Under the pieces are notes generated by a model. That model was not told where the DNA came from. It did not search any database and was given only the letters and a program-made list of their open reading frames with translations. From the NCBI RefSeq assembly GCF_014645835.1, contig NZ_BMMM01000031.1, positions 42,976 to 106,975 on the forward strand: a stretch of 64,000 nt of DNA, given 5' to 3'. Numbering within the stretch: the first letter of the stretch is position 1; each line of letters starts with the position of its first letter. This DNA is from Streptomyces albiflavescens. Its GTDB lineage: Bacteria; Actinomycetota; Actinomycetes; Streptomycetales; Streptomycetaceae. Both the position numbers and the translations under genes were made by a program. Below, piece by piece: positions 1 through 7,019 of the stretch.

Positions 1-2
1 GC

Positions 3-344
3 GACCCGTTCGAGTTGCTTGTGCGCATCCATCTCGACGAGGAGGTGGAGCTGGGCGAGATCGCGTTCGACCGCTACGCGACGGTCCGCTGGTTCGGCGC
101 CGCGGACCGCGTGCCGCGGCCCGCCGGACCACCGAGCCTCGACTGGGCCGACGAGTACGGCGACGCCCTGCACGCGCTGACCCTGAACCTCCCCGACGGC
201 GACGTCCTCGCGCCCTGCCGGGGCAACCTCGGCAACTTCGGCGAGGTCCAGGTCGTGCACCCCGACCACGCCACGTCCATCGGCGTCGCCGAGGAGATCG
301 TCGCGAGAGCGGCCGAACAGCTCGGTATCGAGGTGACGCGGTGA
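3..344 (+). CDS. C-terminal part of an unrecognised protein (5' end outside window)
   Basis: The frame is open from the window edge and ends at a TGA that overlaps the GTG of the next gene, so this is the 3' end of a longer gene; the TTG at 15 is not a convincing start. About 113 residues are visible. They are acidic, with a glycine- and asparagine-containing segment (PCRGNLGNFGEV) and a final helix. I do not recognise the family. The four-base overlap with the U32-like gene suggests co-translation and a role in the same amino-acid-like pathway. Seen: frame, overlap, composition. Inferred: pathway membership. Confidence 0.6.
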   Translation, partial: DPFELLVRIHLDEEVELGEIAFDRYATVRWFGAADRVPRPAGPPSLDWADEYGDALHALTLNLPDGDVLAPCRGNLGNFGEVQVVHPDHATSIGVAEEIVARAAEQLGIEVTR

Positions 345-1468
345 GTGCGACGCGTGCGACGAGTGCTATGAGTCCCCTGTTCGACGAGACCCGGGCCCAG
401 CTCGGCCGGCTCGGACTGCCCGTACAGGACGCGGCGCTCGTCGAGGAGTCGCCGCGCGCCTTCGACGACGGCTGCCACTTCCGGATCGAGGTCCCCACCG
501 TCAACTCCGCGCAGGCGGCCGAGACACTCCTGTCGGAGAGCCGCCGCCGGGGCTTCACCATCAACCGCGTCACCGAGACCCGCGGCATGTACCGCCACAC
601 GGCCCGGGAACTGCGGGCCTACGCCGAACTGGGGGAGGAGTACGGCGCGCAGATCCTGATGTCGGTCGGCCCGCGCGCCGCGTACGACATCGGGGCGGGC
701 GTCCAGACCCCCGAGGGTGCGCGCATCGGTTATCGGCTGCGCGGCCAGGAGCAGATCGTCCGGGCGATCGAGGACGTGAAGCGGGGCATCGAGGCCGGGG
801 TGCGCGGCTTCGTCGTCTACGACGAGGGCCTGCTGTGGGTCCTGCACCGGCTGCGCACCGCGGGCGAACTGCCCGCGGACATCCATCTGAAGGTCTCCGC
901 CCATTGCGGGCACGGCAACCCCAGCTCCGCGCAGATGCTGGAGATGCTCGGCGCCAACAGTTTCAATCCGGTGCGCGATCTGCCGCTGCCGATGATCGCG
1001 GCCATCCGCGAGGCGGTGTCGATCCCGCTGGACTGCCACGTCGACAATCCGCGGCTGTCCGGCGGTTTCGTCCGCACCTACGAGGCGCCCGAGTTCGTCC
1101 GCGCGGCCGCCCCCGTCTACCTCAAGACCGGGAACAGCGCGCTGGAGGGCCACGGGGTGAGCCCGACGCCGTGTCAGCTGGAGGACATCCTGCGCCAGGT
1201 CGAGATCGTCACCGAGTTCCTGGAGCGTCATCTGCCGACGGCCCGCCAGTCACCGACGACATGCCCGGCACCGACCGTCCGCGAGGCACCAGCCGTCCGC
1301 GAGGCACCGACTGTCCGCGAGGCACCAGCCGTCCGCGAGGCACCGACTGTCCGCGAGGCACCAGCCGTCCGCGAGGCACCGACTGTCCGCGAGGCACCGA
1401 CTGTCCGCGAGGCACCCGCCGTCCGCCAGAGCCCGGCCGGGCGCCGTCACGCGCCCGTCGTCGGGTGA
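341..1468 (+). CDS. U32-peptidase-like TIM-barrel protein with a VREAP repeat tail
   Basis: The 375-residue protein starts at a GTG overlapping the upstream stop; an in-frame ATG at 368 is an alternative. Residues about 40-300 read as a TIM-barrel of the U32 peptidase-like type (conserved-looking HLKVSAHCGHGNPSS, NSFNPVRDLPLP, DCHVDNP). Many U32-like members in biosynthetic clusters are not proteases. The barrel ends near residue 300; the rest is nine copies of a six-residue unit (APTVRE/APAVRE) encoded by an 18-bp DNA repeat. The asparagine-synthetase-like gene follows 15 bp later. The family call is moderately sure. The reaction is unknown; a carbon-carbon or hydrolytic step in the linked pathway is inference only. 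Confidence 0.6.
   Translation: MSATRATSAMSPLFDETRAQLGRLGLPVQDAALVEESPRAFDDGCHFRIEVPTVNSAQAAETLLSESRRRGFTINRVTETRGMYRHTARELRAYAELGEEYGAQILMSVGPRAAYDIGAGVQTPEGARIGYRLRGQEQIVRAIEDVKRGIEAGVRGFVVYDEGLLWVLHRLRTAGELPADIHLKVSAHCGHGNPSSAQMLEMLGANSFNPVRDLPLPMIAAIREAVSIPLDCHVDNPRLSGGFVRTYEAPEFVRAAAPVYLKTGNSALEGHGVSPTPCQLEDILRQVEIVTEFLERHLPTARQSPTTCPAPTVREAPAVREAPTVREAPAVREAPTVREAPAVREAPTVREAPTVREAPAVRQSPAGRRHAPVVG
1268..1429 (+). repeat. 18-bp coding minisatellite, nine copies
   Basis: Nine head-to-tail copies of an 18-bp unit (consensus GCACCGACYGTCCGCGAG, with AGC replacing GAC in alternate copies) encode APTVRE/APAVRE. The two variants alternate for most of the array, so it probably grew by duplication of a 36-bp dimer. 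It lies at the 3' end of the U32-like gene, past the folded domain. Copy number probably varies between strains. Confidence 0.9.
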
Positions 1469-1483
1469 CCAGGGGGATCACGC

Positions 1484-3265
1484 ATGTGCCGCATCCACGG
1501 CAGCTTCGGTGGGGAGCCCATCGCCCCCCACGTCCTGCACACGGTCGGCGAGGCCCAGCGCCACGGCGGCCCCGACGCCCGGACTCTGCGGACCGGCGAC
1601 GGCTGGGCGCTCGGCAACAACCGCCTCGCCGTCCAGGGGATCGCCCATGGCCAACAGCCGTACGTCCTGGGCGACCTGACCTGTGTCTTCAACGGCGAGA
1701 TCTACAACCACCGGCAGCTGCGCGCCGAACTCGCCGCCCAGGGCCATGAGTTCCAGGGCGACTGCGACGGTGACGTCCTGCTGCCGCTGTACGAGCGGTA
1801 CGGCGACGCCTTCGTCCGGCGGCTGGAGGGCATGTTCGCCCTCGCGATCGTGGACCTGCGGGACGAGCCCTGCCTGAAGCTGTTCAGCGACCACGCCGGG
1901 ATGAAGTCCCTCTACTACTACGTCTCCGCCGACGGACGCCGGCTCTGTTTCGCCTCCGAGCTGCAGGCTCTGGCGCGCTTCCCCGACTTCCCGGACGCCA
2001 TCGACCCGTCGGCCGTCGACCGGTACTTCGGCGGCAGGGCGATCTGGGGGCCGGGCACGGTGTACACGGGCGTACGGACCTTGCCACCGGGGAGCGCCCT
2101 GCGTTTCGACGGGAACCGACTCAGCGTTGAGCAGCGACAGTTGGACGCGCTGGTCCTCGACGGGAGCACCTCGGTCGGGGATCTCCTGGACCGCACCCTG
2201 CGCCACGAACTCGCCCGTATGCTCGACGCCGACGTACCGGTCTGTGTCATCACCAGCGGCGGCCTCGACTCCAGCTATCTCACCGCCCTGGCGGCCGCCA
2301 CCGTCCCCGAACCGCACTCCTTCACCATCGCCTACCGCGGCGACTGGCCCGGCGACGAACGGCACTTCGCCCGCGAGGTCGCCGCGCACTGCGGCACCCG
2401 CCACCACGAAGTGGTCCTCGACCCGGCCGACTTCCCCGATCTGATCGACCGTTTCGTCCGCCATCTCGACCAGCCGAACAACGCCCCCCACGGCCTGAGC
2501 ACCTTCGCCCTGTTCGAGGCCGTGCACGACGCCGGCTTCAAGGTCGCCGTCACCGGTGACGGCGCCGACGAGCTGTTCGGCGGCTACGCACGCTTCGTCA
2601 AGGCGGCCCGCGACGACGGGGCGAACTGGCATCGCGCCTACCAGGACACGATGGCGGCGGCGGGCACCGCGACCCTGGCCCGGCTCTACACCCCGGAGTA
2701 CCTCGCCCAACTCCGCACCACCGGGGGCCACTTCGGGGATGCCTGCGGCGACGAGATCCAGCGGCGGGTGCGCGGCGGCCGGCACGGGAAGCTGGAGACA
2801 CTGCTGCGCTACGACCAGACGGAGCGGTTCCCCTCCTACATCTTGCGCCGTGTCGACCACCTCGGCATGGCCCACGCGGTGGAGGCGCGGATCCCGTTCC
2901 TGCAGCCGTCCGTGATGCGCCTCGCGCACGCCGTGCCGCCCGCGCTCAAGGTCGTCGGCGAGACCGTCAAGGCTCCGGTCGCCGAGGCCGCCCGCCGCCG
3001 GCTGCCCCGCAGCATCCTCGACCGGCCCAAGCAGCCGTTCACCCTGCCCGTCACGGCGATGATCAAGCCGGGCGAGGCACTGTACGACCTCATCGGCGAC
3101 ACCCTGCTCGGCCCCCGCACCCGCTGCGGGGCCTACATCCGCCGCGACACCGTACGCGAACTGTTCCGGATGCAGACCGAGCGGCCCGACGCGCACGCGG
3201 CCGAAGTCCTCTGGTCGCTACTGATCCTCGAAACCTGGTTCGCCACCAGGAATCTCCGTCCGTAG
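1484..3265 (+). CDS. Asparagine-synthetase-B-like glutamine-dependent amidotransferase
   Basis: The 593-residue protein follows an AGGGGG ribosome site. It begins Met-Cys-Arg, so methionine removal exposes the N-terminal cysteine nucleophile of class II glutamine amidotransferases. Residues about 2-185 form that glutaminase domain (FNGEIYNH at 69-76). Residues about 225-560 form the AMP-forming synthetase domain, with the pyrophosphate loop SGGLDSS at 258-264 and a later GDGADELFGGYARF segment. It should adenylate a carboxylate and transfer ammonia from glutamine. The oxygenase and aminotransferase neighbours suggest the acceptor is a pathway intermediate rather than aspartate; that is inference. 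A beta-lactam-synthetase-type cyclisation is less likely because the Cys2 nucleophile is intact. Confidence 0.85.
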   Translation: MCRIHGSFGGEPIAPHVLHTVGEAQRHGGPDARTLRTGDGWALGNNRLAVQGIAHGQQPYVLGDLTCVFNGEIYNHRQLRAELAAQGHEFQGDCDGDVLLPLYERYGDAFVRRLEGMFALAIVDLRDEPCLKLFSDHAGMKSLYYYVSADGRRLCFASELQALARFPDFPDAIDPSAVDRYFGGRAIWGPGTVYTGVRTLPPGSALRFDGNRLSVEQRQLDALVLDGSTSVGDLLDRTLRHELARMLDADVPVCVITSGGLDSSYLTALAAATVPEPHSFTIAYRGDWPGDERHFAREVAAHCGTRHHEVVLDPADFPDLIDRFVRHLDQPNNAPHGLSTFALFEAVHDAGFKVAVTGDGADELFGGYARFVKAARDDGANWHRAYQDTMAAAGTATLARLYTPEYLAQLRTTGGHFGDACGDEIQRRVRGGRHGKLETLLRYDQTERFPSYILRRVDHLGMAHAVEARIPFLQPSVMRLAHAVPPALKVVGETVKAPVAEAARRRLPRSILDRPKQPFTLPVTAMIKPGEALYDLIGDTLLGPRTRCGAYIRRDTVRELFRMQTERPDAHAAEVLWSLLILETWFATRNLRP

Positions 3266-3303
3266 CCCGACGCGGCACAACCGCAGTGTTCGAAGGAGCC
3301 GAC

Positions 3304-4134
3304 ATGCCGTACGCCCGACCGGCCACCGTCGCCGTCGAGTCCATCCTCGCCAAGGCGACCGGGGCCGACATACGCCGCGACCCGTTCCCGCACATCGTGC
3401 TGCACAACCCGCTGAGCCCGGACCTCTACCAGGCTCTCGCCACGACCATGCCGACCGCCGAGTACATCGGCACCCGCATCGGCAAGCCGATCACCTCGAA
3501 CGAGCGGTACAACTACATGTCCCGGCACATCCTGGCCGACGGGGAGACGGCTCAGGTGTGGAAGGACTTCGTGACCTACCACTCCTCGCCCGCGTTCTAC
3601 CGCGAGTTCCTCGACCTCTTCCACGACGACCTGATCGCCGCCCTCCCGGACGCCGAGGCGCAGTGCGGCCCCCTGCACTCGCTGCGCGTCGGCCGCCGGG
3701 GCCACGACACGTTCGCCACCCACGACATCCTGATGGACTGCACGGCCGTCATCAACTCGGCGGTCACCGGCCGCCCTTCGTCCTACCGCGGCCCACACGT
3801 CGACAAGCCGTACAAGCTCTTCGGCGGTCTCTTCTACATGAAGCTGCCCGAGGACGACGCCACGGGCGGCCACCTGGAGCTCTACAAGTACCGCGACGGC
3901 GCCCACCGGTTCACCACGAGCGCCTCCGAGTACGGCGACAACCGCTTCGACATCGACCCGAAGTACGTCGAGGAGGTCGGCACCATCACCTACGACAGCA
4001 ATGTGCTGGTGATGTATCCGATCAACCCCCTCGCCCTGCACGGCGTTTCGGTGCGCAGCGTCACCCCGCACGAGCGCCGCTTCGTCGCCCTCGTCGGCGA
4101 TCTCCAGCACCCGCTCTTCGACCTCGCGCTCTGA
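3304..4134 (+). CDS. Fe(II)/2-oxoglutarate-dependent oxygenase (prolyl-hydroxylase-like fold)
   Basis: The ATG at 3304 was chosen over the GTG at 3286 because AAGGAG lies five bases before it; the product has 276 residues. The C-terminal half carries the facial triad: HVDKP as the HxD pair (about residues 163-165) and a distal histidine in ALHGVSVRSV, followed by an arginine-rich HERRFVAL strand that would bind 2-oxoglutarate. It should hydroxylate or desaturate a small molecule or amino acid in the cytoplasm, using O2 and releasing succinate and CO2. Ten bases separate it from the aminotransferase gene, consistent with one operon. The substrate is unknown. Confidence 0.8.
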   Translation: MPYARPATVAVESILAKATGADIRRDPFPHIVLHNPLSPDLYQALATTMPTAEYIGTRIGKPITSNERYNYMSRHILADGETAQVWKDFVTYHSSPAFYREFLDLFHDDLIAALPDAEAQCGPLHSLRVGRRGHDTFATHDILMDCTAVINSAVTGRPSSYRGPHVDKPYKLFGGLFYMKLPEDDATGGHLELYKYRDGAHRFTTSASEYGDNRFDIDPKYVEEVGTITYDSNVLVMYPINPLALHGVSVRSVTPHERRFVALVGDLQHPLFDLAL

Positions 4135-4144
4135 GGTGGTCCAG

Positions 4145-5050
4145 GTGCTTCCCTTCGACCGGCGCACCGGTGAGATCTGGCTCGACGGCTCCCTCGTCCG
4201 GTGGGCCGAGGCGCGCCTGCACGTCCTGAGCCACGGACTGCACTACGCCAGCAGCGTGTTCGAGGGCGTACGCGTCTACGGCGGCGCCCCGTTCCTGCTG
4301 CGCGAGCACATCGCCCGGCTGCGTTCCTCCGCACGCCTCCTCGACTTCGACCTGGAGTACGACGACGAGGTACTCCACGCCGCGACCCTCGACGTGGTCG
4401 CCGCGGCGGGCATCCGCGACGGGTACGTGCGCATGAACGCCTGGCGCGGCTCGGAGGTCATCCAGACCGCGGCGCTGCACACCTCCGTGCACACCTCGGT
4501 CGCCGCCTGGGAGATCCCGGACGGCTACTACGCGGCCGCCGACGCCCTCGACCGGGGCATCAGCCTGCGGACCGCCGAGTACCGCAGGCCCTCGCCGCAG
4601 TTCGCGCCGGTCAAGAGCAAGGCGGCGGGCAACTACATGATCGGCACGGTCAGCAAGAACCAGGCGCTGCGGGCCGGCTACGACGACGCGCTGATGCTGG
4701 ACGACGCGGGCCTGATCGCCGAGGCCACCGGCGCCCATGTCTTCTTCACCCGGGCGGGCGTCCTGCACACGCCCACCACCCGCTGCACCATCGACGGCAT
4801 CACCCGCGCCCAGGTGCTGGAACTGGCTCGCCGCGAGAACATCCCGTGCTCGGTGGAGTATCTGAGCCCCGCCTTCGTCAGGGAGGCGGACGGCGCGTTC
4901 ATCTGCGGTACGGCGTGCGAGCTGCTGCCGGTCTCCCGGATCGACGACCACTCGTACGCGGCGGGCGGGAACACCGTGATCCGGAAGCTGATCACCGGAT
5001 ACCGTGCCCTCACCTACGCAGGGGAGGCCGTACGTCCATGGGGGCACTGA
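4145..5050 (+). CDS. PLP-dependent class IV (branched-chain-type) aminotransferase
   Basis: The start is placed at GTG 4145, five bases after GAGGTGG; a GTG at 4136 is the alternative. The 301-residue protein has the class IV fold: an N-terminal HVLSHGLHYASSVFEG block typical of IlvE-like enzymes, the PLP-binding lysine in KSKAAGNYM, and a C-terminal CTIDGITRAQV phosphate-binding block. It should interconvert a branched or modified 2-oxo acid and its L-amino acid with glutamate as donor. The usual EGAGENLF segment is EATGAHVFF here, so substrate range may differ from housekeeping IlvE. It overlaps the transporter gene by 13 bp. Confidence 0.85.
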   Translation: MLPFDRRTGEIWLDGSLVRWAEARLHVLSHGLHYASSVFEGVRVYGGAPFLLREHIARLRSSARLLDFDLEYDDEVLHAATLDVVAAAGIRDGYVRMNAWRGSEVIQTAALHTSVHTSVAAWEIPDGYYAAADALDRGISLRTAEYRRPSPQFAPVKSKAAGNYMIGTVSKNQALRAGYDDALMLDDAGLIAEATGAHVFFTRAGVLHTPTTRCTIDGITRAQVLELARRENIPCSVEYLSPAFVREADGAFICGTACELLPVSRIDDHSYAAGGNTVIRKLITGYRALTYAGEAVRPWGH

Positions 5051-5997
5051 CCGCGCTGGAGAAACTCGTACCGGTGGTGCTGGCCTTCGGCTGCGGAGTC
5101 CTGCTCGCGCGCCGCAAGGTCGTGCCCGCGGACAGCTCACGGGCGTTCGCCGACTACGCGTTCCTCTTCGCGGTCCCCTGCTATCTCTTCGGCAATATCT
5201 ACAGCAGCGATCTGGGCGCCCTGTTCGACTGGCGCGCCATCCTGGCGTACGCGACCACGGCGGCACTCGCGGTGCTGACGGTCGGCGTCCTCGCGGGCCT
5301 GGGCGGCGTACGCGATCCCCGGGGCGTCGCGCTGCGCATCATGGCCGGGGTCCAGGTGAACACGGCCTACTTCGCCGTACCGGTGTTCATCACGCTCTTC
5401 GGGAACGCGGCCCCGATCTTCCCGGTCCTCCTCTTCCAGGTCTGCGTCCTGACCCTCGTCATCATCTCGATCATGGAGCTGGGGCGGCCGGAGCGCGACG
5501 CCACCGCGGGGGCGGGGCCCCGGCTGCTGCTGCGCGCCGTGGGGGCCTCCCTCGTCACCCCTGTCGTCCTCGCCTGCAACGCCGGCATTCTGCTCAATCT
5601 GCTGTCGCTGCACGTCCCGAAGGCGGTCCTGGACGGCTTCTCGTTCGTCGGCGACAGCGCGTCCCCCGTGGCGCTGTTCGCCCTCGGACTGCACCTGGGC
5701 GGCAGCGGACTCACCGTCCGGGGCACCACCCGGGAGGAGATCGGTCTGATCGCCTTCAAGTGCCTGGTCTTCCCCCTGATGACCTGGGCGGTCTGCGCCA
5801 CCGTCTTCGGCGTCGACGGCGACTGGCTGAAGTACCTCGTGCTCATCGCCGCGATGCCGGCCCCGCAGAACCTGTTCATCTTCGCCCAGCGCTACGACGT
5901 CGGCGTCGACATGTCGGCGTCACTCGTGATCAAGAGCTCGGTCGCCGCCCTGTTCCTGCTCCCGCTGTGGATGCAGTGGGCGGTGCACGTCGGCTGA
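5038..5997 (+). CDS. AEC-family (auxin efflux carrier-like) permease
   Basis: The gene starts at ATG 5038 inside the end of the aminotransferase gene. The 319-residue product is almost entirely hydrophobic, with about ten membrane segments in two five-helix bundles, matching the AEC family (PF03547). Family members move organic acids, amino acids or auxin-like anions across the cytoplasmic membrane. With no other transporter in this operon, it is the likely exporter of the pathway product or a self-protection pump; that role is inferred from position. Confidence 0.8.
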   Translation: MGALTALEKLVPVVLAFGCGVLLARRKVVPADSSRAFADYAFLFAVPCYLFGNIYSSDLGALFDWRAILAYATTAALAVLTVGVLAGLGGVRDPRGVALRIMAGVQVNTAYFAVPVFITLFGNAAPIFPVLLFQVCVLTLVIISIMELGRPERDATAGAGPRLLLRAVGASLVTPVVLACNAGILLNLLSLHVPKAVLDGFSFVGDSASPVALFALGLHLGGSGLTVRGTTREEIGLIAFKCLVFPLMTWAVCATVFGVDGDWLKYLVLIAAMPAPQNLFIFAQRYDVGVDMSASLVIKSSVAALFLLPLWMQWAVHVG

Positions 5998-6030
5998 GCA
6001 GCACCCCAACTCTCCCACGGAGGCGGAAGC

Positions 6031-7005
6031 ATGACCACGACCATGGAAGCGAGCACACGTACGACCGGCATCGGCATCCGGCGGGTCGCCGGGCACATCG
6101 GCGCCGAGATAACCGGAGTCGACCTCGGCAAGGACCTCGACGACGCCACGGTGGCCGGGATCCGGCAGGCCGTCCTCACCCACCGGGTCGTCTTCTTCCG
6201 GGGCCCGGACATCGGCCACGCCCGGCATGTCGCGTTCGGCCGGCGTTTCGGCGAGCCGACCCGGCGGCCCGGCAAGAAGCACGGGGTCGCTCCGGACGGC
6301 TTCCCGGAGATCCTCACCGTGGACCCGAAGGCGGACGTCGAGCGCTACGGCGATGACTTCGAGGAGCACTACCGCCGCAAATGGGTCTCCCCGCTCGCCG
6401 GTTGGCACAGCGACCTCACTCAGGCCGTGAACCCGCCCAGCGCGTCGATCCTGCGGGCGGAGACGACGCCCCTGTTCGGCGGAGACACCCAGTGGACGAA
6501 CACCGTGGCCGCGTACGAGGGCCTGTCGCGGCCCCTGCGCGACCTGCTCGACTCGCTCCAGGCGGAGCACGCCTTCTTCACCGGCGTCCATCTGCGCCAC
6601 TCCGACGAACGCGACCGCGAGATCCTGAAGCTCTACTGCGAGGATCCGCAGGTCGCCGTCCACCCCGTCGTCCGTGTCCACCCCGAGACGGGGGAGAAGG
6701 CCCTGTTCGTGAGCCCCGGCTCCACCACCCGGATCGTCGGCTTCACCGAACTGGAGAGCCGCCGCCTCCTCGACCTCCTCTTCGAGCACCTGACCAGCGC
6801 CGAGTACACGGTCCGCTTCCGCTGGGAGCCGGGCTCCATCGCCTTCTGGGACAACCGCACCACATGCCACCTCGCCCCGACGGACTTCGCCCAGCTCCAC
6901 GTGGACCGCGTCATGCACCGCGTCACCCTCCTCGGCGACACCCCCGTGGGCCCCGACGGCTTCACCTCCCGGCAGGTGACGGGGGAACCCCTGCGGGCCT
7001 GGTGA
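6031..7005 (+). CDS. TauD/TfdA-family 2-oxoglutarate dioxygenase
   Basis: The 324-residue enzyme starts at ATG 6031 after a GGAGGCGGAAG ribosome site. Iron ligands are visible as the HSD pair in GWHSDLT (about residues 128-130) and the distal histidine in WDNRTTCHLAP; a downstream arginine (DRVMHRVTL) fits 2-oxoglutarate binding. Length and motifs match taurine dioxygenase relatives. It is unrelated in fold class to the oxygenase at 3304, so the operon has two separate oxidation steps. It is the last gene of the plus-strand set; the next gene converges 14 bp away. Confidence 0.85.
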   Translation: MTTTMEASTRTTGIGIRRVAGHIGAEITGVDLGKDLDDATVAGIRQAVLTHRVVFFRGPDIGHARHVAFGRRFGEPTRRPGKKHGVAPDGFPEILTVDPKADVERYGDDFEEHYRRKWVSPLAGWHSDLTQAVNPPSASILRAETTPLFGGDTQWTNTVAAYEGLSRPLRDLLDSLQAEHAFFTGVHLRHSDERDREILKLYCEDPQVAVHPVVRVHPETGEKALFVSPGSTTRIVGFTELESRRLLDLLFEHLTSAEYTVRFRWEPGSIAFWDNRTTCHLAPTDFAQLHVDRVMHRVTLLGDTPVGPDGFTSRQVTGEPLRAW

Positions 7006-7019
7006 TCCGACAGCCGGCG

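Noticed and set aside
1484..3265. Beta-lactam synthetase (clavulanic-acid or carbapenem type)
   Set aside because: The protein keeps the Met-Cys N-terminus needed for glutaminase activity, which beta-lactam synthetases lack.
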